Notes under the pieces: generated by a model
The model's input: only the letters and a program-made list of their open reading frames with translations
Databases searched by the model: none
Told to the model about the DNA's origin: nothing
Shown here: piece by piece, positions 33,808 to 45,826 of the stretch
Layout: every line of letters starts with the position of its first letter
How positions within the stretch are numbered: the first letter of the stretch is position 1
Translations under genes and position numbers: made by a program
NCBI GenBank assembly: GCA_030247855.1
Contig: JAPDRN010000010.1
Coordinates: forward strand, 434,001-498,000
From: Knufia peltigerae
Taxonomy: Eukaryota; Ascomycota; Eurotiomycetes; Chaetothyriales; Trichomeriaceae
DNA: 64,000 nt
Reading direction: 5' to 3'

Positions 33808-36800
33808 CAAAACCTCGTTGTTCTCCAGAGACGGACGATTGGGGCCTCTTCTGTATAACGGAAAAGCAAATCCGAAAGTGATGAGCAGCGTGCACTTCCC
33901 ATGGATGATTGATGAACAGCCCATGCTATACGAATGTTGGGCGACGTAACCTCAAGGAGCCTCCCAGAGTCTGCTCGACACAGCCTATGGGCAGTGTAGC
34001 ATCGGTACATATAGCAATTTGACATTGATAGTTCAAACAAGATGATATGTGCCGTAACTCTATAGAGGCCCTCTTCTATAAGCCTCTTGAGATCGGCCAT
34101 GAGTTCCGCCAACGTAGTCCCCAATTTGTGAACCACCCATTCATGATTATCAAGATGTCAATATGCGAAACACCACGGCTGAAGTAGCGCGAGGGTTTCC
34201 AGAAACCAAAGTGCGGAACAGCTTCTCGGTTTGTGATTCGGTTGTGGAAATCCTATCTCCTCGATGAATTGCATGAGGGAAATTGAGCATGCCCTGCTGG
34301 TCAGTGCCCATGGGAGCTTTATCGAATTCGGAAAATGCCTAAGGTACCAATCGCCTTTTCCTGAGCGGTGAAGTGGAAGAACGAGATGTCGATCAAGACC
34401 TCAAGTTCGAGCTGAAGCCTACGTGACAGAAAGAAATTGGCCCTTGCGTGGAATGATATGCTTAGAGACGGTTCCTCGTAAGGGGGGCGTAGCAGAAGCC
34501 TTTTATTATTACTCTTGACCTAAAGGTGCGTAAAATGAGTGGAGCGTTCGAGTCAGCGACCTACGATAGCCCACCACATATGGGCGAAGGCCGAATCTCA
34601 GCAGAAATGCACAAAGATATTCGCGGCTTCATTGACGCTACCATTCGGCATGCTGCTGGCGGTGATGATGCTCGAATGCCCAAGGTCGGTAGGCTTGCAC
34701 TGGGGGCCATGGGCCATGGGAATGCTACTCTCATTCTAGCGATTCCGAAATTCTTCGTTCTGTTCCCGTGGCCCGACCGGCCTTTGCAAGGATCCTTGCA
34801 TAATTAGCTTCAGCGCAACGCGCAGGGGCATCTAGTCTCGCTGCGACTGACTCGAGCGAGTCCTTATAGAGAATGAAGATGTCTTTATCGGTGTCGATAG
34901 CCGAGAAGATAACTCAGATGCGCCAGGGCCGAGAGGACATTTGGGGCAGAGAGATTGGTGTTCAGGCAGACAGTGTTCCAATGATACTTACCTAGGTACT
35001 CATGTTTCAAAGTGCCCAGGTCAAAAGCCTACCCCGGCTTGTCCCTTAGACCATTGGGTTGCAAGAGTCCTGAAAAAGGGGGACGCTTCCTCCACCTTTG
35101 GCAATACGGCAATTGTGCGGAATATGCCATCACTCGAGAGCGTAACAAGCATCTTGCATTGCTCATTGTTGACTGTCAAAGAGTCAATAGCCGAAGATGT
35201 ATGCGGTATGCAGATGCCCTGCAGAGTCCTAGCCAATCAGTCCAATCTGCTGTTCGGGGGCGACCGAGAGAGGGCGTTGATGGCAAATGCTGTGCGTCCT
35301 GATTTGGTCAAGTTGCAGGTCCGAGGTTCAGGTTGTTCGTCTCAAGGCGCTGTTGAGTCTTTGGTGACTTGAAAGTAGTTCTTCTGTTACGGGTACGCAT
35401 ACCTACCTAGGTAGTGTACTGTACGAGTATGTGTACGAGCAGTTGTGTAAAATATCTTGGCGTAGAAAGGCTTCAGCACCACCACCACCACCACCACGAC
35501 GGACACACCAACCCCCAATCGCCCTACTCCATAAGGCCCTGCCCTTAGTGACCTTGGCTACTACCTGTCCTCGAGGACTTGTCGATGGCAGCCATGGTGG
35601 TTGCTCGCATGTGTGTTGTGTATTGATCGCACGGCCCGCTACCGAAGGCAAGTGGGACATGGTGGTGACAAGCAAGCGAAATGCAGCAGAAGTAGCGAGT
35701 AGCGGCCGCCCCGCCTGTGCTACTTACCAGGACACTTCTGTACACATCCCAGCACAGGGACAAAGTTGTTGGAGGGCTGTTGGACCAGTGAGTCAAAGGG
35801 ACCGCGCCAATCGTTGCTTCTTTCTGCAATTGCTCTCTCCGTCTACTGCAGGCGGCGCGTTTGCCCTGCATCTCACCTTTTTCCCTCTTCTTCGTCGATT
35901 TGTCTTACCCACCACGCTTACTTCGCCTCGGGATCGATGGAGAGACACAGCTGCCCCATTCTTGATCTGGCTGGCCAGGGGCAATCCGAAACGATTTCTT
36001 TCGGAGTATTAGCGACGATGGCCGATGGGCTTCGAGACTCCTTGCAGTGGTTGGGCCCTTCTTTGGGGCCAATTTTTTGCCATTGTCACTTCGGTTCCTC
36101 GTCTCGACTTGCTGGCCTTTCTGGGATTTGGCTCACCATGCTGTGTTACCCACCCGCCCAAACTTTGGAGAAATTCACTGTTGTGTATGCAATGCACGCT
36201 GCCGCAAGCTTTGACCGGTTCCTTGGTCTGGTGGCTTGCATATCCCCTGGCCACTGACCTCTCGAGAACGTCGGTCAGAGTTTCTGGCGTCCCTGTCATC
36301 CAAAGTGCTGGTCCGCCGGGACGATCTCCCCCTCCGTGATGGAGACGCCAACTCTCGTCCCATGCTCTTGGATGCATTAATCTACCATCCTTTGACAGAA
36401 CGGCCGCTTGTTAGCGCGACGAGCACCCGAAGGGCTATACTTTGACCAGCGCGACCAGTCAAGAGCTTATCTCCTCCCGCTGTGGTAGACGAGAATCTCC
36501 TGGATCCGAGCAGATTTCGAAGGTTTAATCCCACCAAAATTCGTGACTTACGCCCTGCGTGGAGGTGGATGATCAACTTCTTGAAGTCCAGAACCGTATC
36601 AGGAGCCGTCAACTCTTTCGCCGGCGCGGAAAATCTTACACAGGCCCGCATGAGTTGCTGCAATTCTACGCGCGGTCGTCGATCCTGGCTGGATCTTTCA
36701 GCCTGAGCGGGTCACGGCATTGAGGCACTGGACGCTGGAGACCTCCTCGAGCGTACTTCCGCCTTTCACGATCCCAGAAGCCACAATACCATCATCGGAC

Positions 36801-37202
36801 GATATCGCTGGTATCGAATCTCGGTCATCTGCGGTTCTCTAGCCCGGACGTCATCTGGTATGCTTTCAACTCGTCTTGGACACCTCATCTCCCGTGCATC
36901 TCAATTTTTGCCATCGACCAGATACGCGCGCGACGGTCTCTTCCCCGCCCAACGCTCCATCACGCCACACAAAAGCCTTGCTCCAGATCATCAGCGCTCG
37001 TCCTGATATATCTGTGGCGTTCATTCCACACTTTTTGGCTTTGGCAAGTCCCAGATCACTCTTCCCACAGGGTTGGCTGAGACGCCAAGCGGCTGTAGAA
37101 TTCCGATCCTCGAATCCTGTTGACAGATTTCAAGTCTTTTTCGGATTGCTACGTGCACACCAACAACCATCCACCTACCCAGGGTCCCCCCTTACAAGTA
37201 TC
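33808..37202. other. 3.4-kb region upstream of the velvet gene, no gene recognised
   Basis: It holds an exact CAC trinucleotide run near 35479-35496 and pyrimidine-rich leader-like sequence near 35840-36000 and 36870-37200. Open frames at 34526-34807 and 35431-36012 have no family resemblance. A long regulated promoter and leader for the velvet factor is the simplest reading. Confidence 0.5.
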
Positions 37203-38623
37203 ATGACTACTGTGGTCCAACACTCTAATCTCATACCTTCAGCTTTCGACTTTTATCATCCTTCTCAGTTCGCGTCGGCACCGAATGCGTCGCGAAAGGA
37301 GGGGATGAATCCACATTACTATGGTGCTCCTGCTCCGACGACCACAGTTAGCGAAAATCCTCGCCCAACTCCCACGGGACCCTTCACCTTCAATGCTGGG
37401 ACGTCACAGCAATCGTATGTAGCTTTGGCAAATGCATCTTCACCGACTTTCCCAACCTCAATAGCTCCTCGGGCACTACCACTTTTTCCTAGCTCACCTA
37501 CGTCCCAAACTTCACTACGTCAAGTCCCCGCCTTCCCCCAAACAGGATCCCCAGAAACCCTCACAAGGTACGTACCAGACGGGGTCAACCTTTGAAGGAT
37601 GCAAATTAAAGCTGGAACAGATCCTCATTCAGAGCCTCGGCCTCTTCATTTCCACCATCTACGCCTCAGGATCAGCTAGCGTTCACGGGGTCGCATAGTC
37701 ATGGTTCCACAACAGACTCATCAAGTAGACCCGATCATCGTGTCGGTCCTTCGAATCTAGAGTCTCCTTCCGCTGTAAGGCCGCTCGTCGGCCAACAGAA
37801 ATCGAGTAGGTGCTCACTATATGTTCGACAACAGCCTCGAGCGGCTCGTGCTGGACCAGATGGCAAAGACAGAAGGTACAATCACTTTGATCTTGTTTCC
37901 AAGGTATCTTTTTTAATAATCATTCCTAGGCCTATCGACCCTCCCCCAATACTTCAGCTGATGATGCAAGACTTCGACCCAGATAACCCTGCGGATGTGG
38001 AAGAAATCAAAAGCCAATGGTGGGTGGTGCACTGTAAGCTGGTGGCGGCTGAGACACCGAGTCAAGATCTGACCACCATGCACTTTTTTCGCGACGACGG
38101 TCGGAGAGAAGTTCAAAGATTACTCCTTGGGACTACAGTGGCCAGCCCAACTGTGACTATGGATGACCCTGACCCGGACACGATGCCGCAACATCCTCGA
38201 TCACCCGCCGCCCCTCCCAGTCCTACGATCGACCGGTTCATCCCGAGGTCTGCAGCTTCAGCGACAGGGAAAGCAAGACCACCACATCTGATACCGGGCA
38301 CTTTCTTCATATTCGCTGATTTGTCCGTCCGAAGAGCCGGTGATTATCGCCTACAATTCACTCTTATGAAAATGGACGCCGAATACCTGAGTCAGGGCTC
38401 AACGGTTCCGTGTATCGATACGACCATCAGTGTGCCGTTTCGGGTCGTCAATGCAAAAGATTTTGATCAAGTGCAGCCAAGCACGAATCTAGTAAAAGGT
38501 CTTCTACAGCGTGGCGCAGGGTTTCCTCTGAAGCTGAAGAAGGGAAACAGAGAGGGCCAAAGACGCAGGAGGCACACTTCCGGTGGTGATTCGGAGGACT
38601 CGGACGACGATGACGACTATTGA
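37203..38623 (+). CDS. velC: Velvet-domain transcription factor, VelC-like
   Basis: Three exons: 37203-37567, 37621-37875 and 37930-38623, giving 437 residues; introns are 53 and 54 nt with exact phase. The velvet DNA-binding/dimerisation fold runs from about 187 to 410: YVRQQPRAARAG, KDRRPIDPPPILQL spanning the second junction, GTFFIFADLSVRRAGDYRLQF, and PFRVVNAKDF. A 185-residue Ser/Pro/Thr-rich N-terminal extension placed before the velvet domain fits VelC better than VosA or VelB. The tail is basic and then strongly acidic (DSEDSDDDDDY). Velvet proteins couple development and secondary metabolism in the nucleus. The frame is open upstream to 36876, but that part reads like leader. Confidence 0.85.
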
Positions 38624-41600
38624 GACGAGCAAACTTTGAGCTGTGGAAGCGCAAAACCATACAATGAGGCACAGGAGAAGGAAACATGATCGGTAGATTG
38701 CGATGGCTGTTGAAAAAGAGGAACTTGATGCATGTGGGTGAGCGGAGGTCACCTCCAGGCGTGTAGTCCATTCGGAGGCCACTGTGTGTCTACACAATCT
38801 GCACCTGAGCAACTGGGCCTCGATCAAGCCACGCATTCTTTCAATATGCTCTTGATGAGCGGTTTACGAAAGACTTTACATTCACCAGAATACGGAGTAG
38901 CTGGACTGGGTATGCGATGTTGGTCAAGGATACCACTGCATCACACGATGTAGTGCGCTACCATGGGCCGGAAGACAAAGCTGCAAAATGAACGAAGTTA
39001 TGGCACGGCACCAATGGCGCATTAGATGGTTACCAGAGCCGAGAGTGGTGCGAGAGAAAGCGAACTTTGAGCGATGCCAGATATGCACGCTAAGGGTGCG
39101 ATTTACCTGGATGGCCCGGAAAGTCGCAGGACGATTGTTTCCAGGCGGAGGGCACCAATATGACAGCTCGCCTACGGTGTCAAGGGGCGGCATCGTGAAA
39201 CACCACCCAGGCTCTGAATAATGAAGTCCGAAAGAGAAATCCCCGGGGTGGCCATGGACCAGGACTTGTCTCCTCACTAATACATGCTGAGAATAATGAC
39301 CGGAAATACTTCGTTCGACACGGATGCTGGTACTATTCCGAAAGGAGTCTGTGGACAACGTGGGCGGGTACTGTCCTGGGAAGAAATGATTAGGGGATGT
39401 CAAAAGCAGATTCCCTCGCGTCAGGGAAGAAGCAAGCTCGCTGAAACCCAGCTCGTATCGTACCAATTTGTAAAGTCAACTACCCTTATCCAGCATGGTG
39501 CAGCGGCTACTAATGCGCTGACCGCATGGTGATGGCAGCCTTGTGTGTGCATGAGCGCGTAAATGGTACATCCCAGCACGGTTACAGATGCCTTGGACAG
39601 TGGTGTGAGGTGGTTCTTTTGGCCCTTTAAGGAGTTCCAGACCTCCGGCTAACGAGAAGCCGTCCAACCGATCGAAGGACAGTGGGTCGGGGGCTTCAGT
39701 CTAGAACAGATCTGCCCGGGATCGTAATGATCCACCGCTATCATAAGCGAGGTGGGAGAGGGGACCTCTCCTACCGAGATTGAGGGAAGAAACAATAATA
39801 CGCCCAGGATACGGAGTACTCAATGACGATGATACCGGTCGACACCTCAAAGGTACTTGCAGGAACGCCTCCTGGTACAGTGATACGCTGGTACCCATCT
39901 ACCTTTTGTACCTATCTTTTCTCCCGGGCCTTGTTCGCTTAGATGCACCAGAGACAATGAAACGTCAAAGCGGAACTGTCGGCAAGGCCCGGTCGACGCC
40001 ATCGCATGGCTACTTTATCCGTTTGCAGTTGACGATGCTGAAGCTGGAACTCGTAGCTTTGACCTTCAGACACGGGTCAAAGGCGCAAGGGATACAGGCT
40101 AGCAGACAACCATCATCCCGCCTGACACAAGCATGGACATGCCCCTGACGCCGAGTTGGGACAGAGGAAACCGAAAAGGGAAGCTGCATGTACAAGACAG
40201 TCATAATTCACAGGTGATCTGAGCACGAGCTTTGGTCGATTTTTCATCCACAAGCTGTGGCGACCTGACTCGATGGAGAACCGAGCACATTATTATCGTC
40301 GTCGAGTTGACATACGCCGTCTGAGAGACCTTTATCATGCATCAGAGGCTACAAGAGTCTGGACGGGCAAACTAATGCCATAACATTCGATCCCTCGTGG
40401 GTGACATTCCTCAGCTACTCTTCTAGTCGCACCTAACCACAAGACTTGAGTGATGCCGAGTCCACGGCGGCAATTAATGGTTGACTGAGGCAATCCCGCA
40501 TCTACTCGTGCGAGGATGTTTCCAGGCCGGAGCATTCTGGTGCTAGGCTATGTCTGTAGCTTGAAAACCTTTTTGAAAAATGATACCCAGCAATGAGCAT
40601 CACACGGCAGTACTTCACACTTTACATCATATATCGTATGATCTGACAACGTTACGGGTTTTATTGGACAATCTCAAGAAGAACTTTTTCGTGTGCGACG
40701 GATAGCATCAGAGATCCTCCTCACATCCTGATGATCTCTAGGCGGCAGGATGCACTTTCCCTCACTAAGAACCCACATGCACTACGGCAGGAAGAAGTGG
40801 CAACTCATGATCGGACTGATCAGCTTCGTCCTCATACAAGAGGAGAGATACATTCTCCATCTATCTGCAAGCCTTCGCTCCATCTTGCCCCCAATTTTGA
40901 TCCATCTGGTCGATCCAGAACAGACAGAGCGTGGCTGAACGGATTCGACCCACTGATTTCAGCAGACTTTCGACCTCTCTTGCGTTTGGGCCGCAGATCA
41001 GACATATTGTTCTGACAACTCGTCTGCTATGGCGCCCCCTTCGTGAAGTGACCGTCTCCATTTTGATACTGTCCACGATCAAATGAGGGACTTCTTCGAA
41101 TGAAGCCAGCGCCCGAAGATCCGAAAATCTCTGAACATTGCCTAGGGGCTCAGTATGCGGCAAAGCGGAGTTACTCATGCGTCGTGTCGCTTACAAGTAC
41201 GAGTATATTCGGTCTACTCCTCTCAAAGGCCCATCTACCAGACAGAACCAAGCCATGCTAACCGACGATGCCCTTTGGACTCTGCAGTTTGTTCACTGAG
41301 GCGCCACCTTGATGCATTGGCTCTCGCATGAAGTCTGCTCTTCTTCGGGCTTCTGAAGCTGGCATTTTGGTTAGCTTAGCGTCAAAGGTGGAAGTGAATG
41401 CATGAGCCTCACGCATTAGAGGGAGAAACGACCCTCTTTTCGAGGCACGAGCTGTTCAGTGATCATGAGCGTTCATTGAACGAGGGACAGTCCGCCAAGG
41501 ATCAGCACCAACATGACGTGGCCGTCTTCTGATCTACGGATCTTATTTCAAAAGCCTCAATCGTTCAGCTTGACAGGTACCTTGCCAGCTAGGTTTGATA

Positions 41601-43116
41601 GAAAGCACAAACCTCCCCAGGCATTTGCAGTCTGTAGAGACCAGTCTTTGCGAGTGGGCCCTCCCTTTATCATCCTCCGCAAAACACTGCAAGTCCACAT
41701 GGACCCGATGGGACATCATACCCATCCTGGGGAGGGGGGGGGGGCTTCTGGAAGGGCCGCAATGATAATAAATCCCCTTGCTCGCTCGCTTACCGCTTTG
41801 TGTGCAAAGAGCCGATGCCCGAAGGGGGACGGACGAATCTACGCAATTACTCACCGCTACGGCACATGGACATGTATACTTGTCGTAGGTGGCTTTTTTC
41901 ACACACAGAAACCCGAACCCGAGATGCATCGTCCACGAGGAACTTCAGGCAGCCACCAAATGGTGACTGAGCTCCTCCGTACAAGTCAACCAATACAAGC
42001 CAGCCAGGTGGAATGGCATTTCCGCAAGAGGCGCAAACAAATACGGCAAATGACCCAAAGGAGAAGAAAAAACTGAGAGATCAGTCCCACGAGGGGAACA
42101 AAAATTGCAGGTCGTTACGAATAGGTGACAGCGACAGCGACGGGGCCTCGAGTAGTGCGGATTGTTGTTCCAAAAAACTCGGTAAAGAGACGACGCTACC
42201 ACGGATCTTTATTCGTCTTTGATTCGCAAATCAAGATGGGCAACGAACCCATCATGGCATTTGTGGATCTGTTTCCTACTGTAGGTAGCCCATGCAAGAA
42301 GGATGAAGCGAGAGAGTCCCAAAAAAAAGAAGACCCGGCCTTTTTGGGGACGGTTGCAGTCTCGGGGTACTTGTTACCGTTACTGACTGATCCGCCATTT
42401 TGTCACTGGAACCAGGTCGTCGATCAAGGGCCCCCAGGACTACGAGCAAGCGAACAACCCTGACTCGTGGCCTTTGCTCTTTTTGTGTCAGCAATGTCAT
42501 GACTTTGCGGCACGTCTGTTTAGTGTAAGACTGGGATCGGAATCCACCGTCCACCACGAACGCACACTATCATTTTCCGTATTAGTGGTATGTTTCTTCG
42601 GTGTGGTGGCCCATCTTGTCTAGTCATCTCGATTCGAAAACCGTCGTTCCCCCCTCCCCCTCCCCCCCAAAAAAAGGGTCCACGTACTTGTAAGATGGAA
42701 AAAAGGGCAACATGACATGAGAAACGCATGAAAAAAAAAGAGTGAGAGCAAGATGCCGACGCGACGGATGACGGCACGAGCAGAGCAGAAGACGCGCAAC
42801 TCACCATCTACCGTACTCGTCAAGTCGTATTTTTCAAGACGCGCTTCGTTAATGAGAGCTGGGGGGACCGAACGAAGAAAAAAAAACCCCCTAACCCTCT
42901 CTTAGACTAGACCAGCAACCACTTTTTTTTGGTGTTGTAAGCAGACATCAATTATGTTATCCTCTGATTTCCATAAATGGTAATGTTCACGAGGCGTTTG
43001 AGGATACAAGAATAAGAATAAGAAGAAGAAGACGATGAAGGGGTTACGATGGTTAGAGTTTTATAGTTTTATAAACGGGAAAATTAATCCCTCCCTTTCG
43101 TGTCCGACGTTTCCGC

Positions 43117-43130
43117 CCCCCCCCCCCCCC
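43117..43130. repeat. C14 homopolymer
   Basis: Fourteen consecutive C residues followed by a pyrimidine-rich stretch. This resembles core-promoter pyrimidine tracts of fungal genes, although no gene is seen downstream. Confidence 0.85.
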
Positions 43131-44273
43131 TCTTCTCCCTCAAACAGCACCATCCGCACACACCGTCAAAACGAGTCATTCATTTTACAGTAAGTGTACG
43201 TGGAAGGATTAAACGGTCCTCGAGTCACATCAACACTCGGGTCGGTTCTGAGACAAAGGCGAGTTCGACCAAAGAGGGATCAGAAACTTTGACGGGGCAC
43301 AGAACAAATCTATTGTACTGACCAAGGTGGACATGAGTGGTATCGCTAGACGTGTGAGGTCAAGTGACGGAACGATCAAAAGTTCGAAATCAAATGGTCA
43401 AGAATCAAGAATCAAGAACCAAAGACCAGCATTTTGAAAGATCCCCCCAAAAAAGGATCGAGGACATGATCAAAGAGCCCACAGGGGTGGATGAATACCC
43501 TCGGTAGGTATATTCCATATTGAGGAGGTTGTTGGCTTTTTTCTTCTTTTTGGCCTTCTGCTCAATACAGACTGTGGTGTAGACACCCAAAAGTATATTT
43601 CTTGATGTATTGGCAATACCTTTTTCCTAGCCATATGTTGATACATGATTTCCCATGCTAGGTAGGATACCTGCCTATTCACTGTCATGACCACCCACCG
43701 TGAACCCTTCCGAGTTTTACAAGTTGATACATACACGAGTGGAAACTGTCGTGGGACCATCCCATCCATATTCCTGACACAAGTTCGTCGATATCACAAA
43801 GAAAAAGAGAGAGCTCAAATGGCTCTTTCGATCACCGCTACCTGTCAGGGTATGTGCAGTGTTTCCGAACGAAACTCAACGGTGTTCCAACCATTGGGTG
43901 ACAAAAATGTGGTGGCTTCCCCGTCTCGTGTGTCGTCTCATCTCAACAATGTTGGTAACGTGTTTTGTACAATGGGAGTAAAATGGTACATCACTCCAGC
44001 CGTGGACCCATTCACTCTGGCAGGTGACCTTGCAATGTAGCAAGTGGTAGTATACTTGATTTCACAAGTCATCTTTCCCTCTTTTGCAAATTCCGTCTCG
44101 AGAAAAGTTTCGGTCCATGTCGCGGCACAACTGAAGAGTGGGCTCTACACTTCCACGACTTCAGTGAGAAGGCCTTGAACTTTTAGAACCTGAATGCCAA
44201 GTTCATTTCCATTGCTCAAAAACGTACTGCCTGTTCGCCGACGAGAATGATTCTTGCTCAAGCTCTGCACCCC

Positions 44274-44302
44274 TGGTGGTGGTGGTGGTGATGATGATGA
44301 TG
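44274..44302. repeat. (GGT)n(GAT)n trinucleotide tract
   Basis: GGT repeats passing into GAT repeats, close to the 3' end of the mitochondrial-protein gene and probably in its 3' UTR. Confidence 0.8.
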
Positions 44303-44347
44303 ACGGTGTGGTGTGGATAACAATGTAATGTGAATGGTTTCGCCTCT

Positions 44348-45826
44348 TTAACCCTTTTGGAGCATTTCTCCTGCATTATTTTTGCTTTCGACTTCAAAAT
44401 CTTCAAGGAACCAATCATCCTCTGATGTTCTGGTCATGAATTCCTCATTGTACCAATGTTGTTCGAATCCATCGATATATTCAATCCACTCTCTATCGGT
44501 GTCGAGGCCCTGATCTTCAAGGTCGTGTTTGGCAGCAGTAAGCCATGGCATGGCGTCCTTCTCCAGCCCATGCTCACGTAGCAGGAGTGCGAGTCTGAGA
44601 TACCTCCGTGTCTTGAGACTGGCGTCTGCGTTCTCCAAAGCTGCGCTCAATCCGAGCCACTCGATGCCGATCCAGTTCTTTGGTTTGTCTTTGCGATCAG
44701 ACACAACCCAATCGTCGTTTTCGTCGAGATGGTGATTGAGCCACCCGTCTTTGCCCAGGTGATACAGGGCGAGCCTGACACAATGCTCGGCACTCCCTTC
44801 CATCGCAGACATCGTCAGCAGGGATAGCCATCGGTCCGAGAACTTTTTGACCTCGCCTGGCAGGAGGAGAAGTTCGTGTGCCGCCTTGGGGTCTTTCCAC
44901 TTCTTCACACCGTCGCGGATGGCATTGTCGAGATCCTTTTGTACTGGGTCTCCTTCTGGATCATCCCTGTCGAAATGCGATAGGTAGTGATTTGCTGAGT
45001 CGTGAACTAAACTCCACGTCGGTCTATACCGTTCAAACATCTCAGCTCTAGACATTGGACGGTTGCTGGGTTCTAGGATGGTGTCGAGCTCCTTCGCCAG
45101 CAGGTAATTGGCCTCAGCACCCTCCTTGGAATGCGACATCTCCGTGGCTAGCTCACACCATAGGGACATCGTGCGCCAATCGCTCCTCTTTGCGGCATGT
45201 TGTTTGATGAACCCGGACACTTTGCTCGAAACCTTTTTCGATTGATGCTCGATGAATGCGACCTTGATGGCCGCCTCGAGGTCGCCAGCCTCGAAGGCAC
45301 AACAGAGCGAGTAGTAGCCTAGCTGAGCAAACTTGCCGACATTTTGTCGGTGAAAATCGGCTTCACCAAACGCCTCGAAGATGTGCGGAAGGATACTAGG
45401 GTTCAGCACGAGCGCGACCTCATCTGAGGTGAGTGCTTCCTCGTAGGTGCGGGTCCACTGGCTGTTGTGCAGAGACACAGGAACTGCACGGTCATGCAGG
45501 ATTTTGGCTCTCTGCAGCTCCGCGCGGTGATGGTTGAACAGTTTGACTACAGTCGGGATAGAGCGAAAGCCCAGCTTGGTGAGCTTTTGCCCGAGGGCGA
45601 GTGTTATGTAGTAATTGTCAAGCGGGCTTGGACCCTTGTTGAGCCGTGTGAGATTATTCTGTCGATTCCGGACCGGCTTCATGTTAGGAGGCTTTCGAGC
45701 GGCTCGTAAACTCGCAGACGACGAGAACGGTCGCAGAGTATCGAAGCCATTTCGACCTGATAGAGACCGGCATCCAAGGTTGGGGCGAATGTAGGCGCGA
45801 CGACATAGCTGTGGGAGGGCTTGCAT
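44348..45826 (-). CDS. Mitochondrial-type helical-repeat protein, function unknown
   Basis: A single exon of 492 residues. The N-terminus (about 1-45) is rich in Arg and Ser with no acidic residue before position 29 (LCRRAYIRPNLGCRSLSGRN...PFSSSASLRAARK), a strong mitochondrial presequence pattern. The rest is mostly helical, with TPR/Sel1-like spacing (YYSLCCAFEAGDLEAAIKVA; VRLALYHLGKDGW; RYLRLALLLREHGLEKDAMPW). I cannot assign a named family; fungal relatives are usually annotated hypothetical. It is head-to-head with YAF9 across a 403-bp spacer. Confidence 0.8.
   Translation of the reverse strand: MQALPQLCRRAYIRPNLGCRSLSGRNGFDTLRPFSSSASLRAARKPPNMKPVRNRQNNLTRLNKGPSPLDNYYITLALGQKLTKLGFRSIPTVVKLFNHHRAELQRAKILHDRAVPVSLHNSQWTRTYEEALTSDEVALVLNPSILPHIFEAFGEADFHRQNVGKFAQLGYYSLCCAFEAGDLEAAIKVAFIEHQSKKVSSKVSGFIKQHAAKRSDWRTMSLWCELATEMSHSKEGAEANYLLAKELDTILEPSNRPMSRAEMFERYRPTWSLVHDSANHYLSHFDRDDPEGDPVQKDLDNAIRDGVKKWKDPKAAHELLLLPGEVKKFSDRWLSLLTMSAMEGSAEHCVRLALYHLGKDGWLNHHLDENDDWVVSDRKDKPKNWIGIEWLGLSAALENADASLKTRRYLRLALLLREHGLEKDAMPWLTAAKHDLEDQGLDTDREWIEYIDGFEQHWYNEEFMTRTSEDDWFLEDFEVESKNNAGEMLQKG

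Larger units (their letters stand above)
38624..44347. other. 5.7-kb gene-poor region between two convergent genes
   Basis: Both flanking genes end into this region, so no promoter for them is needed here. I find no recognisable protein. The longest open frames (38924-39466 minus, 41513-42076 plus, 43687-44040 plus) show no domain. Simple tracts include an 11-G run (41734-41744), a C/T tract (about 42649-42668), a 14-C run (43117-43130), AAG/AAT repeats near 43010-43035 and a GGT/GAT tract near 44274-44302. Two TACGGAGTA motifs lie at 38891 and 39810. Confidence 0.6.

Noticed and set aside
35301..35350. Possible tRNA B-box-like sequence near GGTCCGAGGTTCAGG
   Set aside because: No matching A box, acceptor stem or anticodon arm could be paired at the right distance.
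35479..35496. CAC repeat as a His-rich or Pro-rich coding exon
   Set aside because: Six CAC units in a region with stops in flanking frames. It is best read as a simple repeat.
36876..37202. N-terminal extension of the velvet protein from the ATG at 36876
   Set aside because: The frame is open, but this part resembles pyrimidine-rich leader and contributes no recognisable sequence. The ATG at 37203 begins the region that joins cleanly to the spliced velvet model.
38924..39466. 180-codon minus-strand frame in the gene-poor region
   Set aside because: No domain, no conserved-looking pattern, and mixed composition expected for chance openness.
41513..42076. 187-codon plus-strand frame in the gene-poor region
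   Set aside because: No family resemblance and no supporting promoter or splice pattern. It includes a homopolymer G run typical of non-coding DNA.
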